DNA of 64,000 bases from Punica granatum (Eukaryota > Streptophyta > Magnoliopsida > Myrtales > Lythraceae): positions 17,393,699-17,457,698 of the forward strand of contig NC_045127.1 in NCBI RefSeq assembly GCF_007655135.1. Direction: 5' to 3'. The stretch's first letter is position 1; every line of letters begins with the position of its first letter. The notes beneath the pieces are model-generated. The model had not been told where the DNA came from. It ran no database searches and saw nothing but the letters and a program-made list of their open reading frames with translations. Shown piece by piece: positions 33,986-45,018 of the stretch. The position numbers and the translations under genes were made by a program.

Positions 33986-36900
33986 CCCCCTCCTTGAACG
34001 ACCACCACCACAACCACCCACTCCACCCCCTCTACCTATCCCAATGGTTATTTGCCCCTTTGCGCTCTACAGCTGCATGCACAGCCACCCACCCCAAGGC
34101 CCTTTAGAGGCCTCCTTCACCGACTCTTCATCAAACATCTTCTCTCCTCCCTTTCTTCTTTCTTGCTTCTTGCTAGGTTATCCCCGAAGCTTGAAGAGGA
34201 CATCTTGAGCTTGAAAGAGCCGTGAAGAGCAAGGAAAGGCCGAGACCAAGCTTGTTGAGCCACGCCCGTACCCCCCAAGAGGAGCCGAGATCCACTTCTA
34301 CCATCTTGTGGGACTTCCGAACTTGAAGCTCGTAAGAACACTTAGGAGAGGTATACCTCTTTGACTTAGATAATGATTAGGACTCTTTGGATGTGCATGT
34401 GACGATGTTTGCTACGTTTTTTGGCAAATCCTTGCTTGACCGCCTCCTAAGTGTATGAAATTGGCGTGAATCGAACTTAGATTTCCAAAACTGGTTGTGT
34501 GTCTCTCAAACCCACCTCGCATGAAGTTGATAATCATTGGGAGGGATGCAAAAGCCGCTGGAATGTTTGGAAAATGACTCACACAAACCCAATTAAGCAT
34601 AAGCTTGACTCAAAATCACTTAAAATATGCAACCGACCTTGAAATGAACATGGAATGAGCATGTAACCACTCTGACCATGGCTGAAAATGGCTAGAAATG
34701 CTTAATTTTGATGCCTCTCGCATGTCATCATGTTGTTTGGGTGCTTGGTGAGTGATTGGACAAGGCTCCATGGAAGCATTGCACGAAAATGGTGAAGAAC
34801 ATAAATTCAGCCTTCAAAATTCGATTATATGCTGAGTTGTACATTGACTCTTTACCTGATTCATATTGGTCTTGGCATAATCATGATGAATCCTTGCTAT
34901 GCTTCGAAATGTGGCTGAATTGTTGATAGCTCATATTTCTTGTTATTTCGGATTCTTAGATATCGACCTATTGCATTCATATGTGCTAGTCATAATTGAT
35001 TAATGCCCTTAGAAGATTGTTTTGGTCACTATTATGCTGTGATAGATCACTCTCAAGTTTAGTTATCTTAGGGTTAGGATGCCTTAGAAGCTTATATGAG
35101 TTACCCTCATGTTAGGAAATGGGTCATTCTTCTGTCATGACATCTTAGCACCTCTGTCTCCCGTGTTTAATGTCTTTGGAGGTTTCCTTGGGATCAATTT
35201 GAAGACTTTTTACATTCTTGTCATGAATATTTAGAGAGCCTAGAGAATTGTTTGGGCTTCCTTTGCATCATATTAGAAGTCGTTATTGTGTGTAGACACC
35301 TTAAGACCGCTTCTTTGTTGCGTTTCTTGTCATGGTATTCTTTTCAATGTCGATTTAGGACACTTTCAAGTTCTGGACAGATTTAATATTGAAATTTTGA
35401 GGCTCACTTCGATCTCATATGTGGAGTAGGAAAGGTTTTTTGGTGCTTAGGTTCCCTTTGCTTATTCTTTCTTATGTCCTTCCTCGTTAATGATGAATGA
35501 TGAATATATGATAGTGAGTGCGAGGGCTTGACTGATTTTGTGAACAATGAATGAATGAAACGGGTTATATTTCAAACTTGATTGTGTCACATTGGCTCGA
35601 GTCCTGTGGACTTGTATTTCCTCCTTTTCTCCTTCTGAGGCGGCTATCCTATGCTTAGGATATGCCAGACTCGAAGGGCACAATGCTTTCCTGTGGCTGT
35701 GGATCGTGGAACTCTACCGAGCTAAACTCCCCAAGACCTTTTAGGAAGGTATAATTTCTCGATCTTAGTAGCATGTCTAGGACTTTCCTTGATCTGTTTG
35801 CGTAATAACTCGGGGAATCAGTAGAAAAGTGGGTCTCGCAAGTCGTGATGATGAGCGGGACCATTTTAAACTTGGTTTTATGAAGTTTTCGAACTGTTTC
35901 AGTTCAGTCCTTGCATATATTTTTCATTGTTTTCAGATCAGCCCAAAACTTTTAGATTTGTTTCAGTTGAACTCTGGGCCATTTTCAACATTTGCAGTTC
36001 AGCTACTGAACTTTCCAGACAATTCATATCAGTCCACGTAACTTTTTACCAATTTTCAGTTCTGTCCCTGACTTTCTTAATCAGTCCAAGGAACTTTTCA
36101 CCAATTTTCAGTTCTTTCCCCGACTTTCTTAATAAATTCAGATTGGTCCCTGGCCGAATTTTGACATTTTCAAAGCTGCCCCCGACTTTTTGAGCTGTTC
36201 CAGATCAGTCCCTACGATTTTAACCGAGTTTTCAAATCAGCCCCAGTTTCTTGAAATTGTTCAATTCAGTCCTTGAACATTTTTTTTAAAGTTTCCAAGG
36301 TTAAGATTTCCAACCCTTCGTACTTGAGTCCCTGAACGGTTTCTCATTTCCAAGCAATTCCCTAGACTTTTGATAAATGAACCCACCACGCATGAACATG
36401 GACTAATTGAAGGTGTGGACTTAAAACGGATTGAATTGCACAAAAATGAACCCACATGAATCGAACTTATAATGGGTTGAGCTTTAATTGGATTTAATTG
36501 GGCCTAAGATAACTTATCATGTATGAATATGAATTAAGGGCACAAGGCCCACCTCACTTGGCCCATAGCCTAAAATTTGAAAGTCCATGTATGCGATTAT
36601 GTGCATCCATGATGATATGTGCGATTGTTTATATTGATCGCGAATTGAAACTCACACGAATATTGGTTTAGAGTTAACCCCCAAAAGTCACCCTAAAAGA
36701 ATGGACTTAATGTTATGCTCTTGGGCTCGAACCATTAGGACGTGACTAAGAGCGATTAAGATCGATTATGGGTCTAAGCCCAAACTCAATTAGAACATTG
36801 ACTTGAGCGGGACAAGGATATCGGGCTTGAATAGATTTGGATTGACTCATTTCAATCTTATTTGGGTCGGTCTAAGTTGGCCCATTTTTATTTTAGCTTG

Positions 36901-38417
36901 ACGACTTTCGGTTCGAACCGGATCGGCCTATTGGCCTCATGTGGACTGTAGGCCCATGTGTGGGCCCTTGGGTCGATCTGGCCGGTGACCGACTTTCAAC
37001 GGGTCCAAGTCAAGCACGGTGAGAATGCGAGCAAAAAAAATCAATTTGGATCGAGAGAGTTGAAGATTGAGCAAGAAGGATTTTGCTTGGACATGTTATA
37101 ATTAAAATTGATAAAGTTATAAAAAAAAATGGTTATGTTCTAGTCGAATAAATGGACGTGGGCTCAGACAAAGCCCATTCCATAGAAATCATGAAATCGG
37201 ATCATGCATGAAAAAACCAAAACAAAATATTCATATAGATTTTATTAGGGGAAAGGTCAAATTTGGTCCTCAACCTTTAGCTACTTTTCTATCTTAGTCC
37301 TAAACATTTTTCTTTGGCTAGATTTCGTCCTCAATCTTTTCCGCACGGTATGAGTTCAGTCATTCTGTCCAAAATTCCGTCCATTTTCCTTGACATGCAT
37401 ATACGTCAAATGAGAGTGTGCCACATGCGCGACAGATCACTGCTACTCTAAACTGGTTATTATATAACAAATTCGATTCTTTTTTTAATACGATCCGTAA
37501 ACCGGACTAAGATATTTTCGGTTCTTTTAGGATTACAGCCATCGCTTCTCTTTTATCGTCTCACGCACCGACAGATGGTTGGAATCCTAAAAGAATCGAA
37601 AATATCTTAATTCGGTTTACGGATCTGATTAAAAAAGAATCGGATTTGTTCTATAACAAGCGGTTTAGAGTAGCAGTGATCTATCACTCAATTGGCACAC
37701 TCTCATTTGACGAATATATATGTCAAGGAAAATGGACGGAAGGACTGAATTCATACCATGCGAAAAAGATTGAGGACTTAATCTAGCCAAAGAAAAGATT
37801 TAGGACTAAGATAGAAAAGGAGCTAAAGGTGGAGGACCAAATTTGATCTTTTCCCATTTTATTAATAATAAGAAGGCTAGAATAATTAGGTGGGCTTGGG
37901 CCCATGTAAGGCCCGTCCTAAACCAAATTAGATCATTATTCATGATGACATGCATACGTATAGGTTTGGGCCTTGGAAAGGGCCCATAGAACATTATATC
38001 CATGACTCATGCATACATATTCATCCAAGCCCAAGCAGGGCTCATGATCATTTCATATAGTTACATGGCCAAAGTAAGCCCAAATTGCTCGATTTCAATT
38101 AGGATTGTTTGAGATGCGGGAAGACCGAATACAACTCGATTCGATAAATAAAATCGGCAAACTTTGATAAGTAGAGTACCAAAAAGGCACATGACATGGA
38201 GATCACATGTAATAGAACCCCCGAACTTACTCTTTGGTTCAAGACAGATAAATAAAGACATAAGTGGTATAGTTGGATACAAATCCTTTGTTTTTGGGTG
38301 ACTAATCGGTTCGGGGGCCAACGACCCCGAATAAATAGTGGCGACTCCTTCATTTTGATTAATCCGGCCGGAGAATGGCCCAAGTTCCATTCTATGTGTT
38401 GCTCCAACGTTCGCACA
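33986..38417 (+). repeat. Tat-type LTR segment, plus-oriented, inside the Athila element
   Basis: It contains the opposite-strand version of the LTR vocabulary seen at 10,100-10,820 (CAGTTCAGTCC, TTTTCAGATCAG at 35,900-36,290). Near its right end it has GGCGACTCC (38,342), then a terminus similar to GGGTGCGCACA (GTTCGCACA ending at 38417). I cannot define its left end. No matching 5-bp flanks exist, as expected if a deletion joined gag to the 3' LTR. It holds no coding region. A MULE-MITE sits at 37,249-37,855. Confidence 0.6.
37240..37864. mobile_element. MULE-derived MITE forming a long hairpin
   Basis: The element is 37249-37855 (607 bp), flanked by the perfect 9-bp repeat ATTTTATTA (37240-37248, 37856-37864). 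Terminal inverted repeats start GGGGAAAGGTCAAATTTGG and run about 270-290 bp on each side with few mismatches, leaving a short centre near 37,540-37,570. The 9-bp duplication indicates a Mutator-type transposase. It encodes nothing. A transcript would fold into a near-perfect hairpin suited to small-RNA processing. Confidence 0.88.
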
Positions 38418-38609
38418 CTTGCATATCTAGTCTTTCTACTTGGTGATTTGCACTAATTTTCCCCACTTTATTGCTTTCAGTTCACCGTTAGTAAGAGATT
38501 TTGAAATTGTATAGCTAAATACATAGTCCTCGTGCAATTGACCTCTACTTATCCTATCTACTAGGTTAATTTAGAGTTAAAGTTAGTTTGGTGCATTCGA
38601 TACGCAACA
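38418..38609 (+). repeat. Athila 3' LTR remnant
   Basis: The last 190 or so bases of the LTR, matching about 32,970-33,160 (CACTTTATTGCTTTCAGTTC, GAGATTTTGAAATTG). The remainder is lost at the junction with the Tat-type segment. Confidence 0.83.
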
Positions 38610-38990
38610 ATTAGCCTAACCAAAGCTTGATGAAGTGACTACCCATCACAGCATCAAGTGCCTTTAGAGCAACTTTTGCCTCCTCCCTCTTTGAGAACTG
38701 AACAAAAGCACGTTCATTGTTCGTCGGAATGTAAATGTCAATAAGCTTCCTAAATTTACAAAATATAAGCAAGAAGGGCATCCCTTCATTTGTTCTTTTG
38801 GGGAGTTCCATTGAAAAAATAAAGTACACAATGCCTTTTTATTTGGCTTTCTCGCCAAGAGCATGGCACCACTTAGTGCCCTGGTTGAATCTAGAGGTTT
38901 AAGGTCAGCGTCAAAAAAGGGTTGGGTGGTTTCCGGGCCGGTGGAGTTGCCTATGTCTTCATAATTCATTGGCGACCTCATTTAGGGGTG
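38610..38990 (-). pseudogene. RRM/CCCH-type RNA-binding protein relic, upstream part
   Basis: The frame ends IDIYIPTNNERAFVQFSKRE, EEAKVALKALDAVMGSHFIK, LWLG: the second half of an RRM as found in plant RBM26-like CCCH zinc finger proteins, where FSKREEAEAALKAPDAVMG is typical. The first RRM strand (ALCTLFFQWNSPKEQ) is in a shifted frame, and one extra base precedes the Athila junction. Upstream, 38,840-38,985 may be the linker before the RRM. The downstream part lies at 31,462-31,804. Confidence 0.75.
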
Positions 38991-39574
38991 GGTGCCACTG
39001 GCGAGGCCCCTAGCCCCCCAAATCGAAAAATTAATGTTTTCGTTATTTTAATAAAATAATTTCGATTTAGGAGGGTGGGGGCCGCGCCGGCAACTGCCAT
39101 ATCCTTGATGAGTTCGCTGGCGACCTCATTTGGGTGGGTGGAGCAGTTGACAGCCCCCCCCCCCCCCCAAGTGACACCTAACCAGCCTCGACAAGGGGCT
39201 GGATCTCTTTTTTGTTTCCCTCTTTATAATGTATATGTTATTAATTTTTCATTTTTTATTTTTCTTTTAAATTTTAAATTTTCATGCATAAGAAATTATC
39301 GCGTGGACAAAGTTAACGGCGTGAAGTCCACATGAGCAGCTCTGTTACGGTCAATTACAAAACGGACCATAAGTGTCTTATGAATCAAATGGATAGGACT
39401 AATTCAATACTTTTAAAACTTATGAATTAAAATCGACTGGAGGTCAAATTTATAGGATCAAAATCGTATTTTTCCCAATATTGATATGCCCATAATCAAT
39501 TTACTTTTTTAAAGTACAATCTATTCCCAACTAGGGTTTTCATTTGTGCAATTTATTCATAGAATAAGTAATAC
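38991..39574. other. Intergenic segment with a C homopolymer
   Basis: No gene seen. A run of 17 C residues lies at about 39,153-39,168, next to two copies of GGCGACCTCATTT(A/G)GGG (one inverted at 38,968, one at 39,120). The remainder is AT-rich. Confidence 0.5.
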
Positions 39575-41929
39575 GGAAAATAGCCTGAAAAATCAATTAC
39601 TTTTAAGAAATTTCTCGATTTATCAATTTTTAAAATTTTGGCCTGAAAAATCACGACATTTACCTCCATTTTCTTAATCTACCAATCCCTTAATTAGACT
39701 GTCAAAATTGCTGACGTGGCCGTTAACGTTGTTGATGTAGTAGACGGTTGCCTACGCAGATGGTATGAAACTTTTAAATAGAAAAGATTACACAGTTTTC
39801 TCTCATCTAGCAAAATGTCAATAGCATCTCCCTCATTTACCCAAATATTAATAACTTTGAAAAATCACATAGTTTGCTTATGTTTCCTCATCTACCAAAA
39901 TATGATTTTTTTTTAAGTCATATCTACTAAAATATGACTTCTTTGAATGATTATAAGTTTGAATTATGGACCTATATATATATTTGTTTATTTGAAAGTT
40001 AAAAGAATTTTTAATGAAAAAGAAGTGTTAAAACAGTTACAAGTTTGTTATTTGCAAATCAAAAGAATATCCATATCTGTTATCACATTAAGCAATATAG
40101 GAATTTATTATACTGCAAAGACAATAATCATGTCAAAATAATCATTCCAACAAACCCTATGCACACCAACATCTATAAAATTTTAGCATGATTATTTAGC
40201 ATAGTTGAACTTGTTGGACACGGGAACCGATTACTTTAGCATGGTTCAACTTATTTTGATATGGTTATTTTGGCATGTTTCATGTTTATATAGATTTCTA
40301 TGACCGATTGTTATTAAATCTTGACAATGTAGATATGATAAAAATGTTGCACATGGAAATTCATCATATCTGCATTATCAAAATTTAACTCCTAAATTAC
40401 AAACACAAAATTGAAAAATCCTAAAATTTTTAAAAAAATTATGTGCGAGAAAAAAATTAAATAGCTGAAGAACTCACCTTCAAAAATCTAACTGTGGGTG
40501 TACCTAAAATAATACTTTGTACATGTGAGAAAATACCAATTGGTCCCATATATATATATCTATATACTTTAGAAACAAAACTAAAATTCATTTTTCTAAA
40601 AAATTAAAAAATCTAGGAAAATAATTACCAGTTCCACAAATCTATATTTACTTATTTATAAAATTAAAAATCAAAATCAAAAAATAAAGAAAACTCAAAA
40701 ATCTATAAAATAATGAACGGTTCCATAAATCTATAATAATATATTCTCAAATTCAAAATTTTATTATTTAGAAAAAGCTCAAAAGATCAAGAAAATTCCA
40801 TTCAGAAACGAAGTATTCTGTACCATCTGGCACGATTCACTTTTATCATGCTTTCATATATATACAGGTAGGAACTCAAACATATTATACCACAAAGACA
40901 ATAACCATTTCAATAGAACTTGTGTCCAACAAGTTGAACCATGCTAAAATTTATAGATATTGGTGTGCACAAGTAATGTTGAAATGATTATTTTTGGCGT
41001 GGTTATTATCTTTACAAATAGGGATAATTGCGTCATATAACCTAACGTTTGAAGGAATTCTTAGTTCTAGCCCAAACTTAATTTTTTACCTGAGATATCC
41101 CAACGTTGACGTGTTGGTTTCACATCTATCCCAACGCTAACTTCTCGTCCAAAATTGACGAAATTGCACACGTGGCACGTTAATTTTGTAACGTTGCTTA
41201 CATGTGTTACAAAATTAACGTACCATGTGTACAATTCCGTCAATTTTGGACGGAAAATTAGCGTCGAGATAAATGTGAAACCAACATGTCAACGTTGGGA
41301 TATCTCAAGTAAAAAATCAAGTTTGGGTTAAAACTAAGAATTCCTTCAAACGTTAAGCTATATGGCGCAATTAACCCTTACAAATAATATGTCTAAGTTC
41401 CTATATTATTTAATGTAATAATAGATACATTTTTTTTTTCAAATGACAAACATGTAATTGTTCTAACACTTATTTTCTATTAAAAAAAATTTTAACATTC
41501 AAATCAACATACATATATATAAGTCCTTAATTCAAACTTATAATCATTCAAAGAAGTCATATTTTAATAGATGTGATTTTGAAAGAAGTCATATTTTGGC
41601 AGATGAAGGAACAAAAGTAGACTATGTGATTTTTTAAAGTTATTGATATTTTGGTAAATGAGGAAAAATTTATTGATATTTTTGTAGATGAGGGAGAAAA
41701 AGCAAACTGTGATTTTTTGGATTAAAAATTTGTAGCATGTCATCCAGATGGGCAACCATTTGCCACATCAATTTCGTTTACTGTTACATCAGCTGTTTTG
41801 ACGGCCCAATTGACAAATTGGTAGATCAGGAAAACGAAGGTAAATATTGTGATTTTTCTGATCAAAATTTAAAAAATTAATATATCGAAGAAATTTTATG
41901 AAAGTAATAATTTTTTAGACTATTTTTCC
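39575..41929. mobile_element. Long-inverted-repeat element, foldback type
   Basis: The left arm starts GGAAAATAGCCTGAAAAATC and the right arm is its complement, ending GACTATTTTTCC at 41929. Matches continue inward (AGTCATATTTTAGTAGAT-like, CTTATAATCATTCAAAGAAG) to about 40,245 on the left and 40,910 on the right, so each arm is roughly 650 bp once the nested MITE is removed. The arms carry visible divergence. I found no convincing target duplication. The loop (about 40,250-40,900) has no ORF above 60 codons. Long arms fit a non-autonomous Mutator-like element, but that is inference. Confidence 0.7.
41012..41386. mobile_element. MITE nested in the right arm of the foldback element
   Basis: The element is 41021-41377 (357 bp) between perfect copies of TTACAAATA (41012-41020, 41378-41386), a 9-bp duplication typical of Mutator-like transposition. 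Terminal inverted repeats GGG(A/T)TAATTGCG extend through GAATTCCTTCAAACGTTA and on to the centre near 41,190-41,200 (TTAATTTTGTAAC and its complement), so nearly the whole element is one hairpin. Confidence 0.88.
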
Positions 41930-43539
41930 TAATGAATAACTACTCCTGGGTGTAACTAATTTCCTTCTCGTCTCTCTTTGTCATTAATATATGCATGGTT
42001 CTTCACTTTTGGCAACCAAAAGCTCAAAAGCGCCATTATTTTTTCCCCCTTTCCCCCGTTGAAAGAAGAATTAATTCATTGGATCCAATCCTTCACCCAA
42101 AATAAGAAATCACAAAGAAATGGAAAAGTTAATCCTCCTTTTCATTTTGATATTCAATGGCACCTGTGAATTGTTGCTGTACACAACAACTTTTAATCAC
42201 ATAATGTTATGTTGCTCGTGATTTGTTGGAAGTTTTTATTAGATCAACCCACCTGGAACATTTTCTGTCCCTTAATTTCACCTAACTCTTCTTTTATCAC
42301 CAGTGGGGAAGACGCAAAAACCCCTTTCATTAAATTAGAGAAAAATACAATTATTATATAATTATTAAGTGAGAAATTCGACTTTGCATGCATGGTGGGA
42401 GAACATCCTCTCGTGAAACCCAATTCCCCTTTTCTTATGAAACAAAATTACATATACGATAAAGGAGAATATGTTATTCATGCCATACACTTTCGTTTAA
42501 AAAAAAAAAATTAGGTTCGACTCTCATAGTAAAATTTTCTATGCCTCTTTATCATTTCAATTTTGTCGGTTGTTTCTAAGGAGGCTATTCTATGCCTTTT
42601 TATTCAAGTTTTCATTTCCTTTTACTGAGCCAATGACTTTCTTTTTTGTGTGAAATGGGGACGAAATCCAGACTGGGCCAATGACTTTGTAATTGAAAAA
42701 AACTACAGAAAGATTAAAAGATGATTTAACGCAATGGCGCACACTTTCGCCTGACAATCAAGAGATTGCATGTTCGATACTCAATTGAACTATCTGTGCT
42801 CCTTATAACTAGGTTTATGGCCTTTCTTGTAACCGAAAAATAAAAACTACATAAAGTATTTCTTTATTTTTCTTTTAGTTTTTAGAACAATTTCCTTCTG
42901 TGCTTAATAATCTAAACATCAGGACCTAGGTTACTTATTAATGCCACTGTTTCCCAATCGATGTTAACCTTTCCTTGATTACAAGGTTCAAGTTTTAGGT
43001 TGACTGAGCGTATCCTGATTTCATTGTTACGACTACGCATACTAATTGCAAGGTTCTTTCACATAGAATGTCCATTAGTTAAGTTTTTTTAGTTAAAAGA
43101 AAGGTTTATGTACCTAGTATAATGAAATAGAAATTTTAAATATTAATAAATGGCTACCGAAAAAAATAATTGATAAATGAGCATAGTTAGTCTCACAAAG
43201 AGTATCGAACCTAAAATCTCTTGATTATCAGTTGAAGGCGTGTCCCATTGCACTATATCTTCTTAGATTAATTAAGTTATATCTTATCTTTATGACAATA
43301 ATTTTTGTTTTGTTGGAAACTTACTGTAATCATCATATGTACAAAGAAAAATTGTCAATTATGCAGATGATTATACATCCTCTTAATATTAACCTCCATT
43401 GACATATAAATCGTAATCAACAAAATTCATGTAAAATCTAGGTTATTCATGATCTTTCTCCTCCTTTTCTAATGTGAGCTGCCTTTCCTTTTCTTGTTTC
43501 CCCCCGTTTCAGGATAAGCATTAAACAACCCAGTGACAC
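41930..43539. other. Intergenic DNA with degraded SINE-like pieces
   Basis: No protein gene. About 42,730-42,830 (GGCGCACACTTTCGCCTGAC, then GAGATTGCATGTTCGATACT) and an inverse similar piece at about 43,195-43,262 share AATCAAGAGATT next to a TTCGATAC box-B-like motif. A third trace is TTAGGTTCGACTCTCA at 42,511. They may be copies of one tRNA-derived SINE family. The final 100 bases form the promoter of the next gene. Confidence 0.4.
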
Positions 43540-43546
43540 TATAAAT
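43540..43546 (+). promoter_or_regulatory. TATA-like box of the DUF1677 gene
   Basis: TATAAAT lies 175 bases before the ATG, which would place transcription start near 43,570-43,575. No other strong TATA motif is close. Confidence 0.55.
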
Positions 43547-43720
43547 GGTCCTTGCAGTTCCTTTACATGCTCTCCACGCTAGACACTGCCCATCCATGCT
43601 TCGAGTTGGTTGCTTGAGAAGTCTCGAAACACGGTCTCTCTGTTTCGAATTTTAAGAACCGATTCATCGGTAGGACCAGTTGTATAACCCCAACTGATTC
43701 CTAGAGCCTCTGATCCCCCC

Positions 43721-44302
43721 ATGGCACCAAATCGAGAAACCCCGATGGGCTCGTATAACCCTGTCGATAGAGACTGCCATGGCGATACTTCCCGTCCAAA
43801 ACCTCCCAAGCTATCACTTGAGAATTTGCAAAGGACCATATCTGACATCTCCACCGAGCTGAACAAAGAAAAGGTGGTGCTTGATGATACCGGGAAGCTG
43901 CCACCCATATCGGAGGTCGAGGATGCCAAGTGCGAGTGTTGTGGCATGTCCGAGGAGTGCACGCCCGAGTACATAAGCCGGGTGCGAGAGGAGTTCTCCA
44001 GCAAACTCGTGTGCGGGCTCTGTGCAGAGGCTGTCAGGGAGAGGATACAGAGAAGGGGAGGGAAAAATCGGGAAGCTGCCCTAGAAGAGCACATCAGCGC
44101 CTGCCAAAGGTTCAATCGGATCGGAAGGGCATACCCCGTCTTGTCCCAAGCCGAGGCTATGAGGAAGATCTTGAAGAAGAGAGTTAACTCCATGAGCCCC
44201 AAAGGCCCCGGCCCAAAGAAGCTGGGTGGTGGCCTAGCTAGAAGCTCCAGTTGTATCCCGGCCATCACACAAGAAGTCACTGACCAGAGGATGGTGGATT
44301 AA
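43721..44302 (+). CDS. DUF1677 family protein, single exon
   Basis: A 193-residue protein with no intron. The start ATG at 43721 has a favourable context (CCCCCATGG). The DUF1677 core lies at about residues 68-160. Six cysteines (71, 73, 74, 80, 98, 101) in CECCGMSEEC and LVCGLCAEAV look like a small metal-binding site, followed by the family's conserved HISACQRFNR. Both flanks (Ser/Pro/Arg-rich N-terminus, GPGPKKLGGGLARSSSC tail) look disordered. There is no signal peptide or membrane segment. DUF1677 proteins are plant-specific, about 150-220 residues, and of unknown biochemical function. Length and motifs indicate a complete, functional gene. It lies tail-to-tail with the HD-ZIP III gene. 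The large opposite-strand frame over the same span is a shadow. Confidence 0.93.
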   Translation: MAPNRETPMGSYNPVDRDCHGDTSRPKPPKLSLENLQRTISDISTELNKEKVVLDDTGKLPPISEVEDAKCECCGMSEECTPEYISRVREEFSSKLVCGLCAEAVRERIQRRGGKNREAALEEHISACQRFNRIGRAYPVLSQAEAMRKILKKRVNSMSPKGPGPKKLGGGLARSSSCIPAITQEVTDQRMVD

Positions 44303-45018
44303 GCACATCGCAAGAACTTGGGCTAGGGTTAGGGTTTGGTCGTACAGCTGTATGTATAGACTAAAGTATGTTGTGGCGGAAATTAACTTCAGTAATTATA
44401 CACATGTTTAGCTAGGGCTATATGATCCTCAAAACGCTTCGAGCATATCTTCGAGTCAATGGTATATAGAAGTAAAAAAGGATCGGAGAGAACACCGGTT
44501 GTATTATGATAGCACTTCATGTATCTTATAGCTGATCGCATTATAAGAGAGTTAAGTACAGTACTGCGAGACTACCAAATAACTGCCTTGACCGAACTAC
44601 ACTAGTTTAGGTCTTAAAACTTTCCAATGGATTTTCACCTTTCTACTAAATAACGGGTTAGATATTACAAACCGCATTTTGTTTTCTTCAACCACTAGCT
44701 CCCGTTTACTTAACATGATATCAGGGCGCAAAATGTTCAAAATTCAAGCCTTCAAATCAATATGAGCCTACAATTCAAGAAAGAGAAGCGAGTTGATGGG
44801 TCGACTGTGAGACTATAAGATTATGTTTAAGCATCAAGAAAGATAATTCCATAAGTCATCAAGAAAGATAATTTCATAAATTAGGGGTATTGTATAGACA
44901 GCAACCTGCAAGGCATACTAGCTAATTGGACAAAAAATTGGGATCTCCCTCTATTCCCAAAAGGAAAAGAGAATTGAAACTCGGGCTGGGAATTTGATTG
45001 GTTTGTGAGGGAAAATGT
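44303..45018. other. Shared 3' interval of two convergent genes
   Basis: 716 bases between the stop codons of the DUF1677 gene (+) and the HD-ZIP III gene (-). It must hold both 3' untranslated regions and terminators. No ORF or RNA gene seen. Overlapping transcripts are possible. Confidence 0.6.

Larger units (their letters stand above)
31800..38614 (+). mobile_element. Athila-type Ty3/gypsy element with large internal loss
   Basis: The ends are TGCCTCGAC (31805) and GATACGCAACA (38609), flanked by a perfect ATTAG repeat (31800-31804, 38610-38614). The 5' LTR is complete, a tRNA-Asp-like primer site follows, and gag is decayed. Protease, RT, RNase H, integrase and most of the 3' LTR are gone. 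Their place is taken by a Tat-type LTR segment. The insertion lies in the RRM gene relic, which gives an independent check of its ends. Confidence 0.87.

Noticed and set aside
43579..44280. A 233-codon minus-strand frame opposite the DUF1677 gene
   Set aside because: The plus strand encodes a recognisable complete family protein over the same bases. The antisense frame has no known motif and is a codon-composition shadow.
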